The translations under genes and the position numbers were made by a program. The notes under the pieces are model-generated. The model was not told the origin of the DNA. It worked only from the letters and a program-made list of their open reading frames with translations, and made no database searches. A stretch of DNA of 64,000 nucleotides from Nonomuraea aurantiaca. GTDB lineage: Bacteria; Actinomycetota; Actinomycetes; Streptosporangiales; Streptosporangiaceae. Positions 1 through 8,306 of this stretch are shown here, piece by piece (positions within the stretch are counted from its first letter, which is position 1; the number at the start of each line of letters is the position of its first letter). Location of the stretch: contig NZ_JAIWNB010000027.1 of the NCBI RefSeq assembly GCF_020215705.1, positions 62,001 through 126,000 of the forward strand, written 5' to 3'.

Positions 1-1796
1 ACGTCCACGCCCTCATCGAACGCTCCTTCACCACCCGACCCGCCGCCGTCGGTCCCCTCGGCCAGGGCTACACCCCCATCAGCGCCGTCACCGCGATCGA
101 CCCCACCGACGCCAAGCCCCTCGCCGACCGCCTGCGCAAGCTGCCCGGGGTCACGGGCGTCGACCTGGCCGGCCTCTCCCAGCCCAACGGTGCGGTACGG
201 CTGGCGGTCCGCTACTCCTACGACCCCATGTCGGCCCAGGCCCAGAACCTGGTGACCTTGATCAGATCCATGACCCCGGAGCCGAACATCCGGCGGATCG
301 TCGTGGGCGGCCCGACGGCGGCCCAGATGGACCTCCTGTCGAGCCTGCTGTCCAGGCTGCCGTGGATGGCGCTGGTGGTGGGCGGGGTGACGTTCCTGCT
401 CCTGTTCGCCGCCTTCGGCTCCGTGGTGCTGCCGCTCAAGGCCCTGCTCATGAACGTCCTGTCGATCGGGGCCTCGTTCGGCGTGATCGTCTGGGCCTTC
501 CAGGACGGCCACCTGGCGCCTTGGCTGCACTTCACGTCCACGGGGACCATCGAGGCCACGGTGACGGTACTGATCCTCGCGGTGGTGTTCGGGCTGTCGA
601 TGGACTACGAGCTGTTCCTGCTGTCGCGCGTGCGGGCGGAGTGGCTGCGTACGGGGGACAACACGGCCGCGGTGGCGACGGGTCTGCAGCGGACCGGCGG
701 CGTCATCACCAGTGCGGCGCTGTTGCTGCTGGTGGTGATCGGGGCCTTCTCGACGGCCGGGATCACGATCGTGAAGCTGCTCGGGGTGGGCATGTTCGTG
801 GCGATCGTGGTGGACGCGACGCTGGTGCGGGCATTGCTGGTGCCGGCGACGATGCGGCTGTTGGGCGGAGCCAACTGGTGGCTGCCGGGGGTGCTACGGG
901 GGGTCCATCGACGGCTCGAGTTCCGCGAGGGGCCACCGCCTGCGGAGGGGCGGCATTCGGGGCGGTCGTTGGCTGAGCGGCCACTTGTCGAACGGTCGCT
1001 TGCTGAACGGTCGTCCGCTGAGCAGCGGGCTGCTGAGCGGCCGCGTCCCGGTTCCGGGGAAGTGATTTCGCCGCCGGCACGGTCTTCACCGCCGTCATCC
1101 CAAGGCGCCGCGTCGGCGAGTACGGACGTCGGCGGGGCTCGGCGCCCCGAGACGGCGAGCGGCCCGCGTCCCGGGCGGGTGATCAAGCCCAATCCGGACG
1201 GCCCCGGCTGGTGCTGGGCGGAGGACGGCCCTGGTGCGGCGGCGGTGACCGTCAACGGCCGTCCGGTGATCTTCGGCGTGGACACCGACCCCATGCCGGT
1301 ATCCGCCGAACACGACCCCCCTGCCGCACCCCCCACCCCGGGCTCTGCCGCCCTCGCCACACCGCGTCCTGCCGCACCCCCCACCCCGCCCCCCGCCGCG
1401 CTCCCCACGTCGCGTCCTGCCGCGCTCCCCACGCCGCGCCCCGCCGCGCCCCTCGTCAGGAAGCGTCCCTACAGCACTGCCGAGCCCGCGGGCTCCAAAC
1501 GACCACCGGTCACCGCCCGTCCGACCACCAATAGCCCGACCGGCGCCGATGCCGGCACCGATCTGGATGCCCTGCCTGGACCCAATGCCCCCGCAGGCTC
1601 CGATGGCCCGGCAGGTCCTGGCATGGCGTCCGGTTCCGGCACCGCGTCCGTTCCCGACGATCCGGGCGCCCCTGGTTCCGGGCGTGCTGCTGGTACGCGG
1701 CGGCCAACCTGGGAGAAGGTCACCGCCGGTCGTACCAGGGTCGTCAGGGCGAACCCCGACGGCCCCGGCTGGACCTGGGCGGAGGTGGACATGTGA
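1..1796 (+). CDS. MMPL-family (RND) transporter, C-terminal part, with long Pro-rich tail
   Basis: The start lies outside the window; the frame is open from base 3. The visible part begins in an extracytoplasmic domain and runs into a block of hydrophobic helices (about 350-500, 560-640 and 700-870). GLSMDYELFLLSR near 592-630 carries the Asp-Tyr pair typical of the MMPL proton relay. MMPL proteins export lipids or glycolipids with the proton gradient. From about base 890 the protein continues as a tail of some 300 residues rich in Pro, Ala, Arg and Ser. The tail has short LVERSLAER-like repeats and two copies of a box R-V-x-x-x-NPDGPGWxWAE (1176-1229 and 1737-1790), the second forming the very C-terminus. 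The stop overlaps the next gene's GTG, which suggests translational coupling to the MFS exporter. Family call is firm; the substrate is unknown. Confidence 0.9.
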   Translation, partial: VHALIERSFTTRPAAVGPLGQGYTPISAVTAIDPTDAKPLADRLRKLPGVTGVDLAGLSQPNGAVRLAVRYSYDPMSAQAQNLVTLIRSMTPEPNIRRIVVGGPTAAQMDLLSSLLSRLPWMALVVGGVTFLLLFAAFGSVVLPLKALLMNVLSIGASFGVIVWAFQDGHLAPWLHFTSTGTIEATVTVLILAVVFGLSMDYELFLLSRVRAEWLRTGDNTAAVATGLQRTGGVITSAALLLLVVIGAFSTAGITIVKLLGVGMFVAIVVDATLVRALLVPATMRLLGGANWWLPGVLRGVHRRLEFREGPPPAEGRHSGRSLAERPLVERSLAERSSAEQRAAERPRPGSGEVISPPARSSPPSSQGAASASTDVGGARRPETASGPRPGRVIKPNPDGPGWCWAEDGPGAAAVTVNGRPVIFGVDTDPMPVSAEHDPPAAPPTPGSAALATPRPAAPPTPPPAALPTSRPAALPTPRPAAPLVRKRPYSTAEPAGSKRPPVTARPTTNSPTGADAGTDLDALPGPNAPAGSDGPAGPGMASGSGTASVPDDPGAPGSGRAAGTRRPTWEKVTAGRTRVVRANPDGPGWTWAEVDM

Positions 1797-3190
1797 CCTT
1801 GGCCGTCGCCCCTGTCCAGCCCACCACCCGATCCTGGCCGCTCCTGACGGTTGTCGGCCTGGCCGGGTTCGTGACGACGCTGGACAACACCGTGGTCACC
1901 GTCGCCCTGCCCAGCATCCAGCGCGATCTCCACACCCGCCTGAGCGCGCTCGAATGGGTCGCCACCGGATACATCCTGACGTTCGCCGGCCTCATGATCG
2001 CCGGCGGCCGCCTGGCCGACGTGTACGGCCGGCGCAAGGTGCTGCTCGTCGGGCTCACCGTCTTCACCGGGGCATCGCTCGGCGCCGGTCTGGCCACGTC
2101 GATCGAGCCCCTGGTCGCCGCACGGCTGGCCCAGGGGGTGGGAGCGGCGCTCATCCTGCCCGCGACACTGGCCGTGCTGGCAGGGCGGCCCGACCGGTCG
2201 CTCGGGGTGGCCATCTGGATGGCGTCCGGCGCCGGGGCCCTCGCGTTGGGACCGGTAGTGGGCGGGTACCTGAGCCAGCACGCCCACTGGAGCTGGGTCT
2301 TCCTGATCAACGTGCCCATGGGAGCGGCCGTCATCGCGCTGGCCACCGTCGCCATACCGGAAACACGCTCCGGGCCTAGCGCCGAGCCTCCCGCCGGACA
2401 GTGGGCCGGGCATCGGTTCGGGCGGCGGGGCCAGGCGGATGTGCCTGGGTTGTTGGCGTCGGTGGTGTTCTTGGCTTCTGGGACGTTCGCGCTGATCCAC
2501 GGGGGTGAGTACGGCTGGGGGTCGCCGCCCATCCTGATCGCGGTGGCCGGGTGCGTGGGTGGCGGGCTGCTGTTCCTGGTCGTGGAGCGTGGGGCGCGGG
2601 CGCCGATGGTGGAGTTGGGGCTGTTCGCGGGCCGGAGCTTCGCGGGTGGGGTGCTGGCTCAGGTGCTGTGGGGGCTCGGGGTCAACGGGGTGTTCTTCTA
2701 TACCGCGCTGTTCTTGCAGGGGGTGCTCGGGTTCACGCCTACGGCTTCTGGGATGGCGTTCGTGCCGTTGGCGTTGCTCGTGGTGGTCGTCACGCCGCTG
2801 GTGCCGGTGGTCGAGCGGCGGCTGGGGAGCGGGAGGACGGTCGCCTGCGGGCTGGTGCTCGTAGCGGCTGGGATGGTGGGGGCGGCGTTCCTGGAGGCGG
2901 GGGACGGGTGGGGGCAGTTGGTGCCCGCTGTGTGCGCGATCGGGGTGGGGTCGGCGCTGACCATGCCGCTGGGGTCGGCCGTGCTGGCGGCTGTGCCGGA
3001 GTCTCGGGCCGGAGTGGCTGGTGGGATCTTCTCCGTGAGTCGTGAAATTTCCGGGCTCTTCGGGGTCGCGGCCATCGGGGTGATCGTCCACGAGGCCGGG
3101 AGCTTCTCCCAGGGGTACGCGCTCGGACTGCTGGTCGCGGCGGCCCTCGTACTCCTGGGCGCGTTGATCGCCTTACTGACACTGCCATGA
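1793..3190 (+). CDS. DHA2-type MFS drug/metabolite exporter
   Basis: A 465-residue integral membrane protein of the major facilitator superfamily, EmrB/QacA type. After a short cytoplasmic N-terminus, the first helix carries FVTTLDNTVVTVALP, the motif D1 region of 14-helix drug:proton antiporters. GGRLADVYGRRKVLL is motif A between helices 2 and 3. A dozen or more hydrophobic segments follow to the C-terminus. The GTG start at 1793 overlaps the stop of the upstream MMPL gene by four bases, so the two exporters are probably co-translated. Length is typical for the family. The substrate cannot be read from sequence. Confidence 0.9.
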   Translation: MTLAVAPVQPTTRSWPLLTVVGLAGFVTTLDNTVVTVALPSIQRDLHTRLSALEWVATGYILTFAGLMIAGGRLADVYGRRKVLLVGLTVFTGASLGAGLATSIEPLVAARLAQGVGAALILPATLAVLAGRPDRSLGVAIWMASGAGALALGPVVGGYLSQHAHWSWVFLINVPMGAAVIALATVAIPETRSGPSAEPPAGQWAGHRFGRRGQADVPGLLASVVFLASGTFALIHGGEYGWGSPPILIAVAGCVGGGLLFLVVERGARAPMVELGLFAGRSFAGGVLAQVLWGLGVNGVFFYTALFLQGVLGFTPTASGMAFVPLALLVVVVTPLVPVVERRLGSGRTVACGLVLVAAGMVGAAFLEAGDGWGQLVPAVCAIGVGSALTMPLGSAVLAAVPESRAGVAGGIFSVSREISGLFGVAAIGVIVHEAGSFSQGYALGLLVAAALVLLGALIALLTLP

Positions 3191-3237
3191 GCAGATCGGC
3201 CGTGAGATGGTCGGCCAAGACGGTGACCCGCACGTGA

Positions 3238-3347
3238 GGGCGGGCTGGGGCGTGACCACGGCGGGTTGCGTGTAATGGCGGGTGGGGCGCGAGAGCGAGC
3301 TGGGCGTGCGCGAGAGCGGGTTGGGTGTGAAGGCGGGCTGGGCGTGA
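3238..3347 (+). repeat. Degenerate GGCGGGCTGGGCGTGA-type repeats before the glycosyltransferase
   Basis: The spacer between the MFS gene and the glycosyltransferase is almost wholly made of five or six imperfect copies of a G-rich unit of 15-21 bases around the core GGCGGGCTGGGCGTGA. The last copy supplies the GTG start codon at 3344. No promoter or terminator can be picked out within it. Confidence 0.6.
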
Positions 3348-4708
3348 GGGTTGCTGTGCTGGCGTTGGGGTCGCGGGGGGACACTCAGCCGTGCGTGGCG
3401 CTGGCCCAGGGATTGGCCGAGCGTGGGCACGAGGCCACGCTCGTCGCGCCCGAGCGCTTCGGGTATCTGGCCTTAGGCGAGCATTCGGGGGCCCTGCGGT
3501 TCGTGCCGCTGGGGGTGGATCCGGTGGCGATCGTCGAGAGCGAGGAAGGGCAGGCGTGGTTGCGCAGCGGGCCGCTGGGGTTCGTGCGGGGCTTCAGGGC
3601 CGTTCTCGAACCTCTCGCCGCAGAGCTCGTCGCCCAGGTGGACGACGCCTGCGCGGATGCCGAACTGGTCCTCGCTCCCGCGCTCGGCGCCATGGGCAGG
3701 CACCTCTACGAGAGGTACGGCATGCCGTACGGGATCCTGCAGTTCCAGCCCAGCGAGCCGACCGGCGAGTTCCCGAACCCGCTGATCCCGCGCCGTACCC
3801 TGGGCAGGATCGGCAACCGGGCCAGCTTCGCCGTGGTCGAGCGGCTCGGCTGGCTGATGCTGGGCCGCATGATGAACCGGCTGCGCGGGCAGGTGCTGGG
3901 GCTGCGACCGTTGCGGAGGAGCCCGTTCGCGGCCGACCGGCGGGATCGGGTGCCGGTGTTGTGCGGGGTGAGCCCGCTGGTGGTGCCCAGGCCGCGCGAT
4001 TGGCCCGACTACGTCCACCTGACCGGCTACTGGCGTCTGCCACCCCACCCGGACAGCCCCACCCTCCCGCCGCACTCCGACCCGACCGCCCTCCCGCCTG
4101 ACCTGGACAGAGCCGTTTCCCCGGCCCTGGACAGAGCCGTTTCCCCCGCCCTGGACAGAGAAGCTCTCCCGCCGCACCCGGGCCCGGCCGTCGTCCCGCT
4201 GCCCCCAGACGTCGCCGCCTTTCTGGAGGGTGGGTCGCCGCCCGTGTTCGTCGGGTTCGGGAGCATGGCGCCGGATGACCCGGAGGCCGTCGCCGAGCAG
4301 GTGGTCGCGGCGCTGCGGTTGGCCAAGGTACGGGCGGTGGTGCAGGGGTTGCCCGTGGCCGCCTCGGCGGACGTCTGTCCGGTGGGGGAGGTGGCGCACG
4401 AGGTGCTGTTCCCGAGGATGGCAGCGGTCGTGCATCACGGTGGGGCGGGGACCACGGCGGCGGGGCTGGCGGCCGGGGTGCCGAACGTGGTCTGCCCCTT
4501 CTTCTCCGACCAGCCGTTCTGGGGTCGCCGGGTGGCGGCATTGGGAGTGGGTCCGCCGCCATTGCCGATTCGGGCGCTGAGCGGGCGGTCGTTGGCCGCG
4601 CGGTTGCTGGCCGTACCGGAATATCGCGAGAACGCGGCGCAACTTGGAAGGCTACTGCGGGTGGAACACGGGGTGAAGAACGCAGTGGATCTCATTGAAG
4701 GTAGCTGA
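3344..4708 (+). CDS. GT1-like glycosyltransferase (MGT / sterol-glucosyltransferase type)
   Basis: A 454-residue GT-B fold enzyme predicted to move a sugar from a nucleotide donor to a small acceptor. The N-terminus, MRVAVLALGSRGDTQP, is the usual start of this family and fixes the GTG at 3344; the frame is open upstream to a TTG at 3266, but that stretch is repeat DNA. The donor-site motif VVHHGGAGTTAAGLAAGVP lies near 4430-4480, followed by FFSDQPFWGRRV. Between the two halves (4030-4200) sits a non-family insert with three copies of DRAVSPAL encoded by a 24-bp tandem repeat. It follows the two exporter genes on the same strand. Acceptor unknown. Confidence 0.86.
   Translation: MRVAVLALGSRGDTQPCVALAQGLAERGHEATLVAPERFGYLALGEHSGALRFVPLGVDPVAIVESEEGQAWLRSGPLGFVRGFRAVLEPLAAELVAQVDDACADAELVLAPALGAMGRHLYERYGMPYGILQFQPSEPTGEFPNPLIPRRTLGRIGNRASFAVVERLGWLMLGRMMNRLRGQVLGLRPLRRSPFAADRRDRVPVLCGVSPLVVPRPRDWPDYVHLTGYWRLPPHPDSPTLPPHSDPTALPPDLDRAVSPALDRAVSPALDREALPPHPGPAVVPLPPDVAAFLEGGSPPVFVGFGSMAPDDPEAVAEQVVAALRLAKVRAVVQGLPVAASADVCPVGEVAHEVLFPRMAAVVHHGGAGTTAAGLAAGVPNVVCPFFSDQPFWGRRVAALGVGPPPLPIRALSGRSLAARLLAVPEYRENAAQLGRLLRVEHGVKNAVDLIEGS
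4102..4161 (+). repeat. 24-bp in-frame tandem repeat (2.5 copies) inside the glycosyltransferase
   Basis: Units start at 4102, 4126 and 4150 with core CCTGGACAGAGCCGTTTCCC. They encode DRAVSPAL repeats in the linker between the acceptor and donor domains. The period is a multiple of three, so copy-number change would keep the frame. Confidence 0.85.
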
Positions 4709-4760
4709 TCATCCAGATATTGTGCGATATGTCCGCGATCACCCCCTGGAGTAAGGCGCC

Positions 4761-6044
4761 ATGCGACTGAGGAAGATTTTCGTCATCGGATTGGCACTCT
4801 CACTGCTGGGCATAGGCGTTCCAGCCTGGTCGGAGGACGATCCGCGCAGCTGCAACGACCTGATGTCCGGCGACACCCCGGCGTACGTCGTGTGCCGCTG
4901 GATGGCCACCCCCGACGAGGCGCGGGACATCGCCAACTTCTGGCTCTCCAACGACGGCGAGCACCTGCAGGAAGCCGGCCCGCTGAACCCGATCACCGTC
5001 GACTGCACCGAAGCCGGCAACGAGTGCGCCGACACCTCCGAGGGCGACGGCCAGCTGCACGACGTCGACTCGCCCGACGTCGACGGCGCCGAGGACGGCG
5101 GCTCGCCCGAGTGCCAGTCCGGCGAGGACTGCTTCGTCAACCCCGAGGGCCTGTCCAAGGCCGAGATCCAGGCTGCCGAGAAGTCCGCCGGCGGCCAGGC
5201 CGTCAAGGCCGCGGCCGCGGCCGGGATGCGCGTCTGGATCGACGCGGAGCTGGCCGACGACTGGAAGGCGGGCAAGCTCGCCGAGGCGGCCAAGAAGGTC
5301 GCCGCGGTCGCGGCGCAGCAGGGGGCCGTGGGGATCAGGTTCAGCTCGCAGCTCGGGTTCAACAAGACGTTCGAGACGGCTGACGAGATGGACAAGTTCG
5401 TCACGGAGGCCACCACCACGCTCCGCAACCTCGCGCCGGGCAAGAAGCTGGCCGTGCACACGGTGGTGCCGTTGCTCGGCTGCGGCGCCAACGACACGTG
5501 CAAGGTCGAGGTGGCCAAGAAGTACCCGCTGCTCGACCCCGAGCGGATCGGCGCCTGGCTCACCAAGGGCCTGGTCGACCAGCTCGCCCTGGACGGCGGG
5601 CACCTGGCGACCGAGTACGCCACCTGGAAGATCGACGCCACCGAGGCCCAGCGCAACCAGTGGATCCAGGTCAGGGCCCGCGCCTGGGACGCCTATGGTC
5701 AGATCGCCGCGGAGGACGCGGGCTTCGCCACCGTGGGCTCGCCGCAGCTGAACGCCGAGCAGGCCGCCAAGTCGATCACCGACCGCATCGCCACGCCGCT
5801 CCAGGCCGACGCCGCCGAGACGATCAACCTCTGGTCCCGCTGGCAGAACGACCAGGGACAGGTCAGCAGGCTGTACGGCGAGAAGTGGGCGCAGAACGCC
5901 ACCTGGGACCAGCTGAAGAAGCTGACCTCGATCCGTCCCCGGCTGGCCACGATCTACGACCCGTCGGCGCCGGAAGTCGATTCGGCCACGGACCTCAAGA
6001 AGCTGTCCGAGGTGTTCGGGCAGGTATATCTGCACACCGCCTGA
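4761..6044 (+). CDS. Secreted protein of unknown function
   Basis: A 427-residue protein with a clear signal peptide (MRLRKIFVIGLALSLLGIG, likely cleaved near PAWS-ED). The mature N-terminal part is acidic and Cys-rich (single Cys in SCNDL and VVCRW, pairs in DCTEAGNEC and ECQSGEDC), then an Ala-rich helix. From about residue 150 the chain alternates helices and strands (GMRVWIDAELADDW, AVGIRFSSQLGF, KKLAVHTVVPLLGC), which resembles a TIM-barrel glycosidase-like domain, but I cannot name a family. It is monocistronic: 52 bases follow the glycosyltransferase, and a strong hairpin stands 26 bases after the stop. Confidence 0.75.
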   Translation: MRLRKIFVIGLALSLLGIGVPAWSEDDPRSCNDLMSGDTPAYVVCRWMATPDEARDIANFWLSNDGEHLQEAGPLNPITVDCTEAGNECADTSEGDGQLHDVDSPDVDGAEDGGSPECQSGEDCFVNPEGLSKAEIQAAEKSAGGQAVKAAAAAGMRVWIDAELADDWKAGKLAEAAKKVAAVAAQQGAVGIRFSSQLGFNKTFETADEMDKFVTEATTTLRNLAPGKKLAVHTVVPLLGCGANDTCKVEVAKKYPLLDPERIGAWLTKGLVDQLALDGGHLATEYATWKIDATEAQRNQWIQVRARAWDAYGQIAAEDAGFATVGSPQLNAEQAAKSITDRIATPLQADAAETINLWSRWQNDQGQVSRLYGEKWAQNATWDQLKKLTSIRPRLATIYDPSAPEVDSATDLKKLSEVFGQVYLHTA

Positions 6045-6070
6045 TCAGGTCAGATCAGGACAGATGGTGT

Positions 6071-6098
6071 GACGACCCGGGCGGCTGCCCGGGTCGTC
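6071..6098. terminator. Bidirectional terminator hairpin
   Basis: A perfect 12-bp stem (GACGACCCGGGC / GCCCGGGTCGTC) with a GGCT loop stands between the secreted-protein gene and the converging MerR gene. The position and symmetry fit a bidirectional intrinsic-type terminator. Confidence 0.8.
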
Positions 6099-6111
6099 TT
6101 GCTGACCCGGC

Positions 6112-6480
6112 TCAGGTCGTCGTGCCCACCCGGGCGGCGAGTCGCTCCCGCAGTGCCGTCAGGCGGGAGATCTCCTCGTCCAGGGCGGTGAGCCGGCGCT
6201 GGACGACTCCGGTGCCCTGCGTGCAGCCAGTGCTCCCGTACGGCGGCAGCGCCTCGCCCTCCAGAAGGTGGAGGCGTTCGGCGCAGCTGCGTACGTCCTC
6301 GACGGTCAGACCCAGTGACAGCAGCTCGCGGATGATCCGCACCAGCGCCACGTCATGGGGCCCGTACTCCCGCTGCCCGGTCATCGTGCGCGGCGCCGGG
6401 GGCAGCAGCCCGCGCTGCTCGTAGAAGCGCAGTGCCCGAGGTGTCGTGCCCGCTGCTGCCGCCGCGTCGCCGATCCGCAT
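6112..6480 (-). CDS. MerR-family transcriptional regulator
   Basis: A 122-residue MerR regulator. The N-terminal winged helix is MRIGDAAAAAGTTPRALR followed by FYEQRGLLPPAPR; the dimerisation helix is RLTALDEEISRLTALRERL. A Cys lies at ERLHLL-flanked CAERL and another in STGCTQG, but there is no clear metal site. The start was set at the ATG at 6480 because GGAGGA stands six bases upstream and MRIGD is the family start; the frame is open further upstream. It is the second gene of an operon, 17 bases after the oxidoreductase. A MerR-type dyad lies in front of that operon (7619-7641), so it probably regulates its own operon. Confidence 0.88.
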   Translation of the reverse strand: MRIGDAAAAAGTTPRALRFYEQRGLLPPAPRTMTGQREYGPHDVALVRIIRELLSLGLTVEDVRSCAERLHLLEGEALPPYGSTGCTQGTGVVQRRLTALDEEISRLTALRERLAARVGTTT

Positions 6481-6497
6481 CAGTCCTCCAAAGATGG

Positions 6498-7568
6498 CTA
6501 CAGCTCTACGACGACGGCTCCGAGGTGCCGTCCGCCGATCATCTCGTGCAACGCCTGGGGAGCCTGCTCGATGCCCGGCACGCGTACGTGCGGAAACGTG
6601 ATCTCGCCGGAACGCAGCCAGCCGCCGAAACGCTCGGTCCACTGTGATCGTGCCCGCGCGTCGTCCGGGGCACTGAAGCCACGCATGGCGATCCCCTTGA
6701 GGATGAGCTGGTAGGTGTCCAGTTCGACCGGTGACGTCGTACCGGTGCCGTGTGCCGACATCTGGCCGGACAGTGCGCCGACCAGGACGAACCGCGCCCC
6801 GGGCCGGGCCGCGGACACCGCCGCCTGGAGCTGCTCGCCGCCGACGTTGTCCAGGAGCACGTCGATGCCGCCTGGCGCGATCTTGGCCAGCTGCTCGCCG
6901 ATCGGCTCCGCGCCGCGGATCACGGCGGCGTCATACCCCAGCTCGGACACCAGCCGCTCGGCCTTCTCCCGCGAGCCGGTGCTGCCGATCACCTGCGCCG
7001 CGCCGAGCAGGCGGGCGATCTGCCCGGCCAGCGAGCCGACCGCGCCGGCGCCGCCGGAGACGAACACCGTGTCGCCCGGCCGTACCTCGGCCCCCAGGGT
7101 CAACGCGGCGTACGCCGTCCAGCCCTGTGACAGGTGCGCGACAGGGTCGGGCAGCGTGTCACCCAGCGGGGTGCACTGGGCCGCGGCCACGGCCGCGTAC
7201 TCGCGCCACCCGAGCCAGTGCGAGACCAGCTCGCCGGGGCGCAGCCCACTGTCCGCGGGCGCTGACACGACCTCGCCGATCGCCGCCCCGAACAGGGTGT
7301 CACCGGGTAGGAGCGGAGGGAACGGCGTACCCTTCACCCCTCCGCCGATCAGGGTGCGGAGCGCGGCGAAGACGTGGAAGAAGCGATTGCGGACGAGTAC
7401 CTGGCCTTCTTCGGGCACCGGCAGCGGCGTCTCGACGACTTCGAAGTGCTCCGGCCTCGGCAGGCCGTCGGGCAGGCCGGCGAGCCGGACTTCCCGGGAC
7501 ACGCGGGGCAGGGCTTCGCTGGACGTACGGGGCAAGGCTTCGCGGGACGTGCGGGGCAGGGCGGGCAT
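6498..7568 (-). CDS. MDR-superfamily NADP-dependent oxidoreductase (zinc-free)
   Basis: A 356-residue medium-chain dehydrogenase/reductase of the leukotriene-B4-dehydrogenase or YfmJ-like group. These enzymes reduce the C=C bond of enones with NADPH. VFVSGGAGAVGSLAGQIAR is the nucleotide-binding Gly-rich loop and GYDAAVI and VLLDNVGG are family landmarks; no structural zinc cysteines are seen. The start at the ATG 7568 has GAGGAG upstream. The first 28 residues hold three copies of an eight-residue repeat (PRTSREAL, PRTSSEAL, PRVSREVR), which is not part of the family fold. First gene of an operon with the MerR regulator; likely induced by its electrophilic substrate. Confidence 0.88.
   Translation of the reverse strand: MPALPRTSREALPRTSSEALPRVSREVRLAGLPDGLPRPEHFEVVETPLPVPEEGQVLVRNRFFHVFAALRTLIGGGVKGTPFPPLLPGDTLFGAAIGEVVSAPADSGLRPGELVSHWLGWREYAAVAAAQCTPLGDTLPDPVAHLSQGWTAYAALTLGAEVRPGDTVFVSGGAGAVGSLAGQIARLLGAAQVIGSTGSREKAERLVSELGYDAAVIRGAEPIGEQLAKIAPGGIDVLLDNVGGEQLQAAVSAARPGARFVLVGALSGQMSAHGTGTTSPVELDTYQLILKGIAMRGFSAPDDARARSQWTERFGGWLRSGEITFPHVRVPGIEQAPQALHEMIGGRHLGAVVVEL
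7490..7561 (-). repeat. 24-bp tandem repeat (3 copies) at the oxidoreductase N-terminus
   Basis: Three adjacent 24-base units, imperfect but clearly homologous, encode an eight-residue repeat right after the start codon. The period matches the repeat in the glycosyltransferase at 4102. Confidence 0.8.
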
Positions 7569-7618
7569 GCGACGCTCCTCAGCGGTGGGCAGGGGGCCCT
7601 TATGGCGTCGCGACCCTA

Positions 7619-7641
7619 ACCCTTGACCCATACGTCAAGGG
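7619..7641 (-). promoter_or_regulatory. MerR-type operator before the oxidoreductase-MerR operon
   Basis: CCCTTGAC-N6-GTCAAGGG is a perfect 8+8 inverted repeat about 55 bases upstream of the oxidoreductase start. The minus-strand arm contains a TTGACG -35-like hexamer. MerR proteins bind such dyads in over-long promoter spacers. No confident -10 can be assigned. Confidence 0.65.
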
Positions 7642-7936
7642 CAAGTCGCACGATGAGTGATGGTCGTGGCTCGCCGCCCTGGGGCGCGCACGCCGCAGGT
7701 GTTTTCCGATAGCACGAACTGGCCAGACGGCTTGGGCCCGGGGAGCACGAGGGCCGGAAGGTCACCTCGCCGGAGGTGTGGGGACATGTCCCCACTATCA
7801 CCGCCCGAGCTCCATCGGCGCGGAGCGCCTGAAGGCGGTGACCATACTTACAGGGCCGGGCCCGATAACACGCGTCAACACAGGCCGACAGCGCCCTCTG
7901 GCGAACGCTGCCTGCTTCAGATAGTGCCAGGCGGTT
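7642..7936. other. Gene-poor interval between the oxidoreductase operon and the small CarD-like gene
   Basis: No convincing gene is seen; the open frames here have no recognisable composition or start. The notable content is an 18-bp perfect palindrome at 7778-7795. Confidence 0.5.
7778..7795. promoter_or_regulatory. 18-bp perfect palindrome of unknown role
   Basis: GTGGGGACATGTCCCCAC is fully self-complementary and stands alone in a gene-poor interval. It could be an operator or a cruciform/hairpin. No gene starts within 150 bases. Confidence 0.5.
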
Positions 7937-8161
7937 TCAGAGTTTGATCAGCTTGGCGTATGGAGTCGTGATGCGTTCCTGTCGTGATCCGAAGTCGATG
8001 AGGACGGCTTCGTCCTCGACGCCGATGACCCGACCGAGACCGTAGCGGTCGTGGGACACCTGGTCGTGCATGCTGAACTGCTCGACCGGCGGGGCCGGAG
8101 GCGGGGGCTTGAAGGGGCTGGTGGGCAGGTGGCGCCGGGTCGCGGCGCTGGGTGGCTTCAT
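7937..8161 (-). CDS. Small basic-tailed protein with PcrA/CarD-type SH3-like motif
   Basis: A 74-residue protein. The first 28 residues are basic and Pro-rich; the rest (MHDQVSHDRYGLGRV, then ...AVLIDFGSRQERI) is a compact beta domain of the type 'V.H..YG.G.V...' seen at the C-terminus of UvrD/PcrA helicases and in CarD-like RNA-polymerase-binding proteins. Stand-alone versions are common in actinomycetes, usually as hypothetical proteins. The ATG at 8161 has CTGGAG upstream. It is a single gene. A role in binding RNA polymerase or another large protein is an inference from the fold only. Confidence 0.75.
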   Translation of the reverse strand: MKPPSAATRRHLPTSPFKPPPPAPPVEQFSMHDQVSHDRYGLGRVIGVEDEAVLIDFGSRQERITTPYAKLIKL

Positions 8162-8306
8162 CTACTCCAGTATGCGCCACCGCGAGATCTTAGAACGCCA
8201 CATTCGCCGCAGTGGTTCGGTTTTCGGGCGTGAATACCCAGGAACATCGGCCTTATGTCCGTTTTATTGGCGTCCGGAAAGCCGTGGTGGACGGGCGGTG
8301 ACATGT

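Noticed and set aside
1469..3091. Long open frame on the minus strand opposite the MFS gene
   Set aside because: High G+C gives open antisense frames. The sequence is Pro/Arg/His-rich without any fold, and the plus-strand frame has clear MFS motifs.
7657..7947. Possible 96-codon plus-strand gene
   Set aside because: No ribosome site, no family features, and it crosses the palindrome at 7778.
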